Shown one piece after another: positions 1 to 5,870 of a DNA stretch of 32,912 bases. The position numbers were made by a program, and so were the translations under genes. Each line of letters starts with the position of its first letter. Positions within the stretch are counted from its first letter, which is position 1. The notes beneath the pieces are model-generated. The model was not told where the DNA came from. It saw only the letters and a list, made by a program, of their open reading frames with translations, and did no database searches. Source of the stretch: an uncultured Clostridia bacterium (lineage in GTDB: Bacteria; Bacillota; Clostridia; UMGS1883); the NCBI GenBank assembly GCA_947624455.1, contig CANQKL010000003.1, positions 1 through 32,912 on the forward strand, given 5' to 3'.

Positions 1-1
1 A

Positions 2-2323
2 ACTCAGCCTCACATTTCCACCGAGCGGGCCTACTGGTTCACTCAGGCTTATAAAAAATACGAGGGCAGCGTTGATATCCCCGTTCTGCGGGCGCTGGCC
101 TTTAAAACCTATATGGAAAACCGCAGCCTTTGCATAAACGACGGCGAGCTTATAGTAGGGGAGAAGGGTACCGGCCCCCAGTGCGCACCTACCTTCCCCG
201 AGCTTTGCTGCCACACCCTCGAGGATCTTCAGGTCATGAACGACCGGGAGCTTATAAACTTTACGGTTGACGAGGAGACTCGGCGCGTACACGCCCAGGA
301 GATAATCCCCTATTGGGAGCATCGGAGCATCCGCGAAAAGATAATGAGGTCTACCGACCAACAGTGGAAGGATTGCTACGCTGCGGGTATGTTCACTGAA
401 TTTATGGAGCAGCGAGGCCCCGGCCATACCGGCGGCGGCAACGGGTTCTACCACAAGGGATTCAGCGACTACAAAAAGGATATCGCCAGAAAAATGGCGG
501 AATTGGACTTTACCAATGACCTCAGAGCCTATGACAAGAAGGCGGAGCTGGAGGCTATGGACATAGCCTGCGACGCCATCATAATCTATGGCCGCCGTTA
601 CAGCGCCTATGCCGCCGAGTTGGCTGCAAAGGAGACAGATCCCCAGAAAAAGGCCGATCTGACCCTCATTAGCGAAAACTGCGCCGTTGTGCCTGAGTTC
701 GCTCCCAGAACTTTCCATCAGGCCTTACAGATGTACTGGTTCGTGCATATCGGCGTTACCAGCGAAGTCAATCCGTGGGACGCTTTCACGCCCGGGCGTC
801 TTGACCAGCATACCTATCCTTTCTATAAAAAGGATGTGGAGGACGGCGTCATGAACTATGACAAGGCCCGTGAACTCATGGAGTGCCTGTGGATAAAGTT
901 CAACAATCAGCCCGCGCCTCCCAAGGTGGGAATAACGCTTAAGGAGAGCGGCACCTATACGGATTTCGCAAACCTTAACACCGGCGGCATCACTCCCGAC
1001 GGCAAGGACGGCGTGAACCCCGTGAGCTATATCATTCTTGACACCATGGATGAAATGAAGCTCCTCCAGCCCTCCAGCAACGTGCAGATATCTAAAAAGA
1101 CCCCCAAGGAATTTCTCCTCCGCGCCTGTGAGATTAGCCGTAAGGGCTGGGGCCAGCCCGCCTTTTATAACACCGAGGCGATTATTCAGGAGCTGCTCAA
1201 TGCCGGAAAGTCCATTGAGGACGCCCGCTGCGGCAGCGCAACCGGCTGTGTTGAGACTGGCTGTCTGGGCAAGGAGAGCTACGTACTCACCGGCTACTTC
1301 AACACTCCAAAGGTGCTGGAGATAACCCTTAACAACGGCTATGACAAATACACCGGCAAGCAGATCGGACTGGCCACTGGCTATGCCGGGGACTATAAGA
1401 GCTATGATGAGCTTTGGGCTGCCTTTGAAAAGCAGATGAACTATTTCATCGACATCAAGATCAGGGGCAACAATATAATTGAAAAGATCTATTCCGAGTA
1501 TATGCCCGTGCCTTTCCTCAGCGTAATTATGGATGACTGCATCGAAAAGGCCACCGACTACAACTGCGGCGGCGCCAGATATAACACCAACTACATTCAA
1601 GGCGTTGGCATAGGCACCATAACCGACAGCCTCAGCGCGATAAAGTACAACGTTTTTGATAATCATAACTTTACCATGGATCAGCTTAAGGCGGCTATTG
1701 ACGCCAACTTTGAAGGCTATGAGGATATTTATAACAAGGTGGCCAATCATTCTCCCAAGTACGGTAATGACGACGATTACGCCGACGCCATCATGCAGGA
1801 CGTGTTTAATGCCTATTACGCCGCCGTCACCGGCCGTCCCACTGTAAAGGGAGGCGTCTACCGTATAGATATGCTGCCCACGACCTGCCACGTATATTTT
1901 GGCGAGGTTTGCGGCGCTCTGCCCAACGGCCGTCTGGCTGGCAAGCCTGTATCTGAGGGCATTTCTCCCGAAAAGGGAGCCGACAGAAAGGGTCCCACAG
2001 CCGTTATCAACTCCTGCGCTAAGATGGATCATCTCAAGACCGGCGGCACCCTTCTCAACCAGAAGTTCACCCCCAAGGTCGTTGAGGGCCAGGAGGGCCT
2101 GGAAAATATGGCGGCTCTGATCCGTTCCTACTTTGCAATGGACGGCCATCACATCCAGTTCAACGTTATCGACCGGGCAACTCTGCTCGACGCTCAGGCT
2201 CATCCCGAGGAGTACAAGGATCTTATCGTTCGGGTCGCGGGCTACAGCGATCATTTCCGTAACCTGAGCAAGGCCCTTCAGGACGAAATAATCAACCGCA
2301 CCGAGCAGAGCTTCAGCTGCTAA
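2..2323 (+). CDS. hypD: trans-4-hydroxy-L-proline dehydratase, glycyl radical enzyme (5' partial)
   Basis: The frame is open from base 2, so the ORF-track ATG at 113 is internal. About 15-20 N-terminal residues probably lie outside the window, judging from the family length of about 790 aa. HypD removes water from trans-4-hydroxy-L-proline to give pyrroline-5-carboxylate, using a glycyl radical and an active-site thiyl radical in the cytoplasm of anaerobes. The thiyl motif GCVETG has its Cys at codon 379 counted from base 113. The C-terminal glycyl-radical loop RVAGYSDHF has its Gly at codon 710. The Cys-Val-Glu-Thr context followed by GKESYVLTGYFN matches my memory of HypD rather than PFL, CutC or glycerol dehydratase, which carry GCVEP or other variants. 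The radical-SAM activase and a pyrroline-5-carboxylate reductase are not visible and may lie upstream. Confidence 0.9.
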   Translation, partial: TQPHISTERAYWFTQAYKKYEGSVDIPVLRALAFKTYMENRSLCINDGELIVGEKGTGPQCAPTFPELCCHTLEDLQVMNDRELINFTVDEETRRVHAQEIIPYWEHRSIREKIMRSTDQQWKDCYAAGMFTEFMEQRGPGHTGGGNGFYHKGFSDYKKDIARKMAELDFTNDLRAYDKKAELEAMDIACDAIIIYGRRYSAYAAELAAKETDPQKKADLTLISENCAVVPEFAPRTFHQALQMYWFVHIGVTSEVNPWDAFTPGRLDQHTYPFYKKDVEDGVMNYDKARELMECLWIKFNNQPAPPKVGITLKESGTYTDFANLNTGGITPDGKDGVNPVSYIILDTMDEMKLLQPSSNVQISKKTPKEFLLRACEISRKGWGQPAFYNTEAIIQELLNAGKSIEDARCGSATGCVETGCLGKESYVLTGYFNTPKVLEITLNNGYDKYTGKQIGLATGYAGDYKSYDELWAAFEKQMNYFIDIKIRGNNIIEKIYSEYMPVPFLSVIMDDCIEKATDYNCGGARYNTNYIQGVGIGTITDSLSAIKYNVFDNHNFTMDQLKAAIDANFEGYEDIYNKVANHSPKYGNDDDYADAIMQDVFNAYYAAVTGRPTVKGGVYRIDMLPTTCHVYFGEVCGALPNGRLAGKPVSEGISPEKGADRKGPTAVINSCAKMDHLKTGGTLLNQKFTPKVVEGQEGLENMAALIRSYFAMDGHHIQFNVIDRATLLDAQAHPEEYKDLIVRVAGYSDHFRNLSKALQDEIINRTEQSFSC

Positions 2324-2328
2324 GTTAA

Positions 2329-2361
2329 AATTTGGCAAAGTCCGTCAAATTCAGATTTTTT
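2329..2361 (+). terminator. weak candidate terminator after hypD
   Basis: A 6-bp stem, AATTTG paired with CAAATT around an 11-nt loop, is followed within a few bases by a run of six T. The stem is short and AT-rich, so this is only a weak intrinsic-terminator candidate. Confidence 0.3.
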
Positions 2362-2398
2362 CCTACATTATAATTTTATAACAATACTGTAACAAGGC

Positions 2399-2427
2399 TT
2401 GACTTTTTTACAATTTTAGTGTAAGAT
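2399..2427 (+). promoter_or_regulatory. sigma-A-type promoter of the small protein gene
   Basis: TTGACT, a 17-bp spacer and TAAGAT form a good housekeeping promoter about 50 bp upstream of the GTG start at 2476. Just upstream, TATAAC-N5-TGTAAC (2377-2393) resembles a WalR box with one mismatch in the first half-site. That second reading is speculative. Confidence 0.65.
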
Positions 2428-2475
2428 AAAGTGTAGGCAGAACGATGCCTAAATAAAGACGAGGAGGTTTTCAAA

Positions 2476-2727
2476 GTGGCAAAATTTGAAATCCACGATC
2501 TTGACGTGGCAGCTTTTGTGAAGGAGCTCAACAACTGCAAGGGCGAGGTCATAATGACCACTCCCGAGGGAGATTCCATCAATCTCCAGTCCGCTTTCTG
2601 CCGTGTGATCGGTATAATGAAGATCGTTGAGGGCGGTAAGCTCAGCAAGGCCACTATCGAGTGCAAGGATCCCGAGGATGAAAGCCGTATGTTTAAGCTC
2701 AATCTTTACGGCCACGCCGCCGAATGA
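2476..2727 (+). CDS. small conserved-type protein of unknown function, 83 aa
   Basis: This short acidic protein starts at GTG behind a strong GAGGAGG ribosome site (2461-2467) and its own promoter. It has no signal peptide and no membrane segment. A pattern of alternating hydrophobic and charged residues (FVKELNNCKGEVIMTTPEG, then a second half ending FKLNLYGHAAE) suggests a compact mixed alpha/beta fold with two Cys residues. I recall similar short cytoplasmic proteins in clostridial genomes, but I cannot assign a function. The promoter, the ribosome site and coding-type codon use make it a real gene rather than a shadow. It is separated from hypD by about 150 bp and is probably monocistronic, since a perfect hairpin follows its stop. 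Confidence 0.75.
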   Translation: MAKFEIHDLDVAAFVKELNNCKGEVIMTTPEGDSINLQSAFCRVIGIMKIVEGGKLSKATIECKDPEDESRMFKLNLYGHAAE

Positions 2728-2746
2728 TCCGATACTTAAATCAGGT

Positions 2747-2776
2747 AAGCGCCTGTGTCATTTGACACAGGCGCTT
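2747..2776 (+). terminator. perfect 14-bp hairpin after the small protein gene
   Basis: The arms AAGCGCCTGTGTCA and TGACACAGGCGCTT are exact inverted complements with a TT centre, starting 20 bp after the stop codon. No clear T-run follows on the plus strand, so this may be a terminator or an mRNA 3'-end-protecting structure. Confidence 0.55.
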
Positions 2777-2815
2777 CAGTCTGCCAATAAATTCGCTATG
2801 TAACCTGGAGGCACG

Positions 2816-3295
2816 GGGGCTGTCCAAAAAATCGTGCAGAACGGCATCGAAACAAGCGTTGCATCGCTTGTTCTGATTTCTTCAAAATCAGAACAATGGC
2901 TCGCGCCGCTGTTCCTCCTTTTCCCCACAAACAACTTCGTTGTTTGTGGGGCGTTGGCACATAAAACTCGCAAAAGGTTGTTAGTGAGCCAAAGCCGCAG
3001 CGAGGGCCGTTTTAGGCCCGAAGCAGGCGACGCGAACGTGACCTTTTGCGAAAAGGAGGAGCAAGCCTTCGCGCGACGACATTTTTTCGAAAGAAAAAAG
3101 CGTCGGAGCAAAGACAGGCTTTGCTCCGACGCCGCCGAGCGGTGATTTTCGTTCGTAGTCCAAGGGCATAAAATGAGAAAATTCGCTCGTAAGGGCGAAT
3201 TTTCTACATTAATACGTTATTTAATTGACTGCTTACATAATGCTATAATTTACCTTAAACGCCCTTGGACGATCTGCGCCATTTTTTACAGCCCC
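2816..3295. repeat. structured repeat element with inverted ends (copy 1)
   Basis: This stretch of about 480 bp has no credible gene. The left end GGGGCTGTCCAAAAAATCG and the reverse complement of the right end, GGGGCTGTAAAAAATGGCG, form an imperfect terminal inverted repeat of about 27 bp. Inside are perfect hairpins: a 12-bp stem at 2868-2896 (TTGTTCTGATTT arms), a 13-bp stem at 2923-2951 (CCCCACAAACAAC arms), a 14-bp stem at 3100-3132 (GCGTCGGAGCAAAG arms) and an 11-bp stem around 3178-3207 (AGAAAATTCGC arms). A related copy in the opposite orientation lies at 23963-24102. The layout resembles a MITE or a dispersed structured intergenic element. The ORF-track entries here (2834..3145 and the minus-strand ones) are byproducts of the palindromes. 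Confidence 0.75.
3221..3249 (+). promoter_or_regulatory. possible extended -10 promoter inside the repeat, reading toward sigG
   Basis: TGCTATAAT (TATAAT at 3244-3249) is a good extended -10. The best -35 at 17 bp is a poor TTAATT, and a TTGACT lies too close, with a 13-bp spacer. It sits inside the repeat's right end and could give vegetative read-through toward sigG. Confidence 0.4.
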
Positions 3296-3322
3296 TCACA
3301 CAGGTAGTCTTGCTTTTGTCCC

Positions 3323-3352
3323 GTATAAAGCCGCTTCCCGCTGTGCATAATA
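3323..3352 (+). promoter_or_regulatory. sigma-F/sigma-G-type forespore promoter of sigG
   Basis: GTATA, exactly 15 bp, then GTGCATAATA matches the forespore consensus GYATA-N15-GnnnAnAnTR at every fixed position. It lies 27 bp before the sigG start, with the ribosome site AAGGGGG (3361-3367) directly downstream, so the leader would be very short. In Bacillus, sigG is transcribed by sigma-F, which fits. Confidence 0.7.
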
Positions 3353-3378
3353 ATGTCAGCAAGGGGGTATATGTTTTG

Positions 3379-4149
3379 ATGACAAGCAAGGTTGAGATAT
3401 GCGGAGTCAATACATCAAAGCTGCCGACGCTGACAGCGGAAGAAAAAAAGGAGCTTTTTCCCAAAATAAAGGCTGGCGATCGGACGGCCCGTGACAAGTT
3501 CATTAAGGGAAATCTGCGGCTGGTGCTTAGCATTATCGGTCGCTTCAATAACCGCGGCGAATATGTGGACGATTTGTTTCAGGTGGGCTGCGTGGGACTT
3601 ATCAAGGCTATCGACAATTTTGACCTGAGCCAGAACGTACAGTTTTCCACCTACGCCGTGCCTATGATAATCGGCGAGATACGCCGTTATCTGAGGGACA
3701 ACAATTCCGTACGGGTCAGCCGCTCGCTCCGGGATATAGCCTATAAAGCCCTGTGCGTCAAGGAAAAACTCATAAACCGTACCCAGCGGGAGCCGACCAT
3801 AGATGAAATAGCCAAAGAGCTGGATCTGCCAAAAACCGATGTTGTGATGGCTTTGGACGCGGTACAGGAGCCTATATCTCTGTTTGAGCCGGTTTATCAC
3901 GATGGGGGAGACACGGTTTTTGTCATGGATCAGGTCAGCGACGATAAAAACCTGGACGAAGTGTGGATAGAGCAGATATCGCTGAGAGAGGCGCTGAATA
4001 AGCTGCCAAAGAAGGAGCATACAATCATTGATCTAAGGTTTTTCAAGGGTAGGACTCAGACCGAGGTGGCGGGCGAGATAGGAATAAGCCAGGCCCAGGT
4101 CAGCCGCATTGAAAAGAGCGCAATAGAGCATCTGAGAAAAAGCCTGTAA
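3379..4149 (+). CDS. sigG: RNA polymerase sporulation sigma factor SigG
   Basis: This 256-aa sigma-70-family factor directs late forespore gene expression during endospore formation. The protein from the ATG at 3379 begins MTSKVEICGVNTSKLP, which aligns with the known SigG N-terminus. The track start at 3265 adds 38 residues translated through the repeat end and is rejected. Region 2 carries NNRGEYVDDLFQVGCVGLIK, the core-binding and -10-recognition stretch follows with FSTYAVPMIIGEIRRYLRDN, and region 4 ends with the helix-turn-helix GISQAQVSRIEKSAIEHL. The length matches the family (about 260 aa). In most Bacilli and Clostridia sigG follows spoIIGA-sigE. Here it stands alone, with hypD and a small gene upstream and an IS-containing palindrome region downstream. 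A forespore-type promoter lies directly upstream. Confidence 0.95.
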   Translation: MTSKVEICGVNTSKLPTLTAEEKKELFPKIKAGDRTARDKFIKGNLRLVLSIIGRFNNRGEYVDDLFQVGCVGLIKAIDNFDLSQNVQFSTYAVPMIIGEIRRYLRDNNSVRVSRSLRDIAYKALCVKEKLINRTQREPTIDEIAKELDLPKTDVVMALDAVQEPISLFEPVYHDGGDTVFVMDQVSDDKNLDEVWIEQISLREALNKLPKKEHTIIDLRFFKGRTQTEVAGEIGISQAQVSRIEKSAIEHLRKSL

Positions 4150-4164
4150 GAGGTCCTCATAAAA

Positions 4165-4193
4165 GGAATAACCGTGGCTTCCACGGTTATTCC
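4165..4193. terminator. perfect 13-bp hairpin downstream of sigG
   Basis: GGAATAACCGTGG and CCACGGTTATTCC pair perfectly around a CTT loop, 15 bp after the sigG stop. The plus strand lacks a T-run after it. On the minus strand the hairpin is followed by TTTTATG, so it could also stop leftward transcription. Confidence 0.6.
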
Positions 4194-4219
4194 AGAGCGC
4201 TGACCTTTATCAACGCTCT

Positions 4220-4250
4220 TCAAAGGGGAACCCGAACGGTTCCCCTTTGA
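4220..4250. repeat. perfect 13-bp palindrome between sigG and the IS
   Basis: TCAAAGGGGAACC and GGTTCCCCTTTGA pair around CGAAC. No T-run flanks it on either strand, so it is not a typical terminator. It belongs to a cluster of palindromes now split by the insertion sequence. Confidence 0.6.
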
Positions 4251-4283
4251 GAAAACCTCTCCGCATCGGGCGCTTTCGCTTAC

Positions 4284-4291
4284 GAAATATC
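4284..4291. repeat. 8-bp target site duplication, left copy
   Basis: GAAATATC directly abuts the left IS end and is repeated exactly at 5721-5728 directly after the right end. An 8-bp duplication is typical of ISL3-family transposition. Confidence 0.9.
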
Positions 4292-4339
4292 GGCTCTATG
4301 TCAAGAATAGTGGTGTAAAATCCTGCAAAGAATTTACGA

Positions 4340-4373
4340 AACAGGTTTCGGCTCAAGCCGAGGCCTGTTTTTC
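4340..4373. terminator. hairpin at the transposase 3' side inside the IS
   Basis: AACAGG/CCTGTT with an inner CGGCT/AGCCG stem is followed by TTTT on the plus strand. It lies between the left terminal repeat and the transposase stop. It may block transcription entering the element from sigG and end the transposase message. Confidence 0.5.
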
Positions 4374-4380
4374 ATATGGA

Positions 4381-5595
4381 TTATGCCACGCCTTGTTTGC
4401 TATCTTGCCAATAAAACATAAATAATATTCGATTTCGAAATCTCTTGAAGTTCCTGTAGCCATAAGCATTGCGTTTCAAGACCTTGATTTTGTTGTTGCA
4501 CCCTTCCGTAAAGCCGTTTGTGTACCCATATTTAAAGGAATTCAGTATACCTTTTCCCCAAGCGATAAACGTGTTTCCACAGTTTTCGTACTCAATTAGC
4601 CCACTGTTTTGCGCCTCAAGTATCCAAGCGCCCATGAGTTTGGCTGAACTTTCCGGCTCTTTTGCATCCAGAACTTCATAAAACCGCTCCTTTAGATGAT
4701 ACGCCTGACGAAGCTCGTGGGAGAGATACAGCATTGCCTCCACAAGTTCCCGCTCGTATTTCGTAAGTTTCCTCCCTCGCTTTGTGAGCAGCCTCTTAGA
4801 GTGTTTTAACAGCTTCCTGTACTTTCCCCCCAGCCGCTTTTGCTCCCTCTTCCTAACCGCCTCAAATGCCCATACGCACTGTCGGACAAAGTGATATTTG
4901 TCCACAATCTGTGCGGCGTTTTTGAAATAAGTATCAGCCAAATCGGCATAAGGTCTCCACATATCTGACACAAAAAACTTTACCTTATCCCGTTTTTCCT
5001 TGCCATATCCTCTCAAATACTCGATTAGGTGGCTGTTATTTCTGTCCGGCAGAATATCCAATACCCGTCCATGCGCCGGATCGGTAAGTATGCACTGGTA
5101 CTTATGAGTGCCGGTATTGCCTTTGAATTCATCTATGGCGAAAACCTCCGGAAGTCCGGTGGGATGGGGCATTTCCACCGCGTCGAATATCCTGATAACA
5201 GAGGAAATTGAAATACTATTATCCCTTGCCACGGAGGAGAAGGAACGTTCGTTGCTCAAAGCCTCAATAATCTTAGAGATAAAGCGCAGCGTCATTTGTC
5301 GGCGGCGGGCGACAAAGGTGTTTTTCTCGGGGAAGCACTTGCCGCAGCCGGTGCAGCGATATCTGCGGCGACGATAGGCCAGAGTGAGGCTGCGTCCGGC
5401 GACTGACAGATCCTTTATGTGACGGACGCGGTAGTCGTGGACACGGGAAGTCTTGCAGCCGCAGGCCGGGCAGATGTGTTCTGTTACGGGCATTTCTATA
5501 TGAACCGTCAACCTGTTTTCGGCGGTTTCAATATTTCTTACTATTACCCCTTGAAAATCGAGAATTTGTGTTGTATAATTATTGTTAGAGAGCAT
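4381..5595 (-). CDS. ISL3-family transposase
   Basis: The 404-aa transposase is read from the ATG at 5595 behind CAGGAGG. The track start at 5772 lies outside the IS right end (5720) and is therefore wrong. The N-terminal region has an ISL3 zinc-binding domain with CPACGCKTSRVHDY and CTGCGKCFPE. The DDE catalytic domain has AIDEFKGNTG (first Asp), FFVSDMWRPYAD (second Asp) and FTEGCNNKIKVLKRNAYGY (catalytic Glu region). The last residues, FRNRILFMFYW, are typical of the family C-terminus. The enzyme binds the terminal inverted repeats and catalyses cut-and-paste-type movement. No frameshift or stop is seen, so it is probably active. Confidence 0.93.
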   Translation of the reverse strand: MLSNNNYTTQILDFQGVIVRNIETAENRLTVHIEMPVTEHICPACGCKTSRVHDYRVRHIKDLSVAGRSLTLAYRRRRYRCTGCGKCFPEKNTFVARRRQMTLRFISKIIEALSNERSFSSVARDNSISISSVIRIFDAVEMPHPTGLPEVFAIDEFKGNTGTHKYQCILTDPAHGRVLDILPDRNNSHLIEYLRGYGKEKRDKVKFFVSDMWRPYADLADTYFKNAAQIVDKYHFVRQCVWAFEAVRKREQKRLGGKYRKLLKHSKRLLTKRGRKLTKYERELVEAMLYLSHELRQAYHLKERFYEVLDAKEPESSAKLMGAWILEAQNSGLIEYENCGNTFIAWGKGILNSFKYGYTNGFTEGCNNKIKVLKRNAYGYRNFKRFRNRILFMFYWQDSKQGVA

Positions 5596-5720
5596 ATTTG
5601 TTTCCTCCTGTCTGGATTTAGGGGTAAATTCATTATACAGGATTTTTTCCAAATATGCTCTCTCTTTTTTGCTTTTTTGAGAGACGGTTTTTGGGACACC
5701 ACTATTTATAGTATAGAACC

Positions 5721-5728
5721 GAAATATC
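5721..5728. repeat. 8-bp target site duplication, right copy
   Basis: GAAATATC is identical to 4284-4291 and directly abuts the right IS end at 5720. Confidence 0.9.
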
Positions 5729-5733
5729 CCGAT

Positions 5734-5802
5734 TAAAGTATGAAATCCCGGGTACACGCCCCGGGATTTCATACTTTATATCGAAAGGGAACTCCCTTTC
5801 GA
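5734..5802. repeat. two adjacent perfect palindromes right of the IS
   Basis: The first has 19-bp perfect arms (5734-5752 and 5760-5778, containing ATGAAATCCCGGG) around TACACGC. The second has 9-bp arms TCGAAAGGG/CCCTTTCGA (5781-5802). They lie downstream of the minus-strand secreted-protein gene and could end its transcript, although no clear T-run is present. Before the IS arrived they were contiguous with the hairpins at 4165-4250. Confidence 0.65.
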
Positions 5803-5870
5803 GCTATTCCCCTGATTTAGAGGGTTATAATTATGATGCCTGTATGATGCCTGTTCTATTTTACCGTCCG

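Larger units (their letters stand above)
4292..5720 (-). mobile_element. complete ISL3-family insertion sequence, 1429 bp
   Basis: The left end begins GGCTCTATGTCAAGAATAGT. The reverse complement of the right end begins GGTTCTATACTATAAATAGT, so the ends share GGyTCTAT and AATAGTGGTGT as imperfect inverted repeats. A single intact transposase gene fills the element on the minus strand. Exact 8-bp duplications GAAATATC flank it. The intact gene and exact duplications indicate a recent insertion. It landed among strong palindromes and disrupts no coding gene. Confidence 0.92.

Noticed and set aside
725-2338. 537-aa minus-strand ORF opposite hypD
   Set aside because: hypD motifs on the plus strand are unambiguous; the antisense frame is a shadow.
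2834-3145. 103-aa ORF within the repeat element
   Set aside because: It runs through perfect hairpins, has no ribosome site and no protein-like pattern.
5596-5772. 59-residue N-terminal extension of the transposase
   Set aside because: It crosses the IS right end and target duplication into host DNA; the ATG at 5595 has a strong ribosome site.
5832-5853. 11-bp direct repeat TATGATGCCTG twice
   Set aside because: A single short duplication in intergenic DNA with no other supporting pattern.
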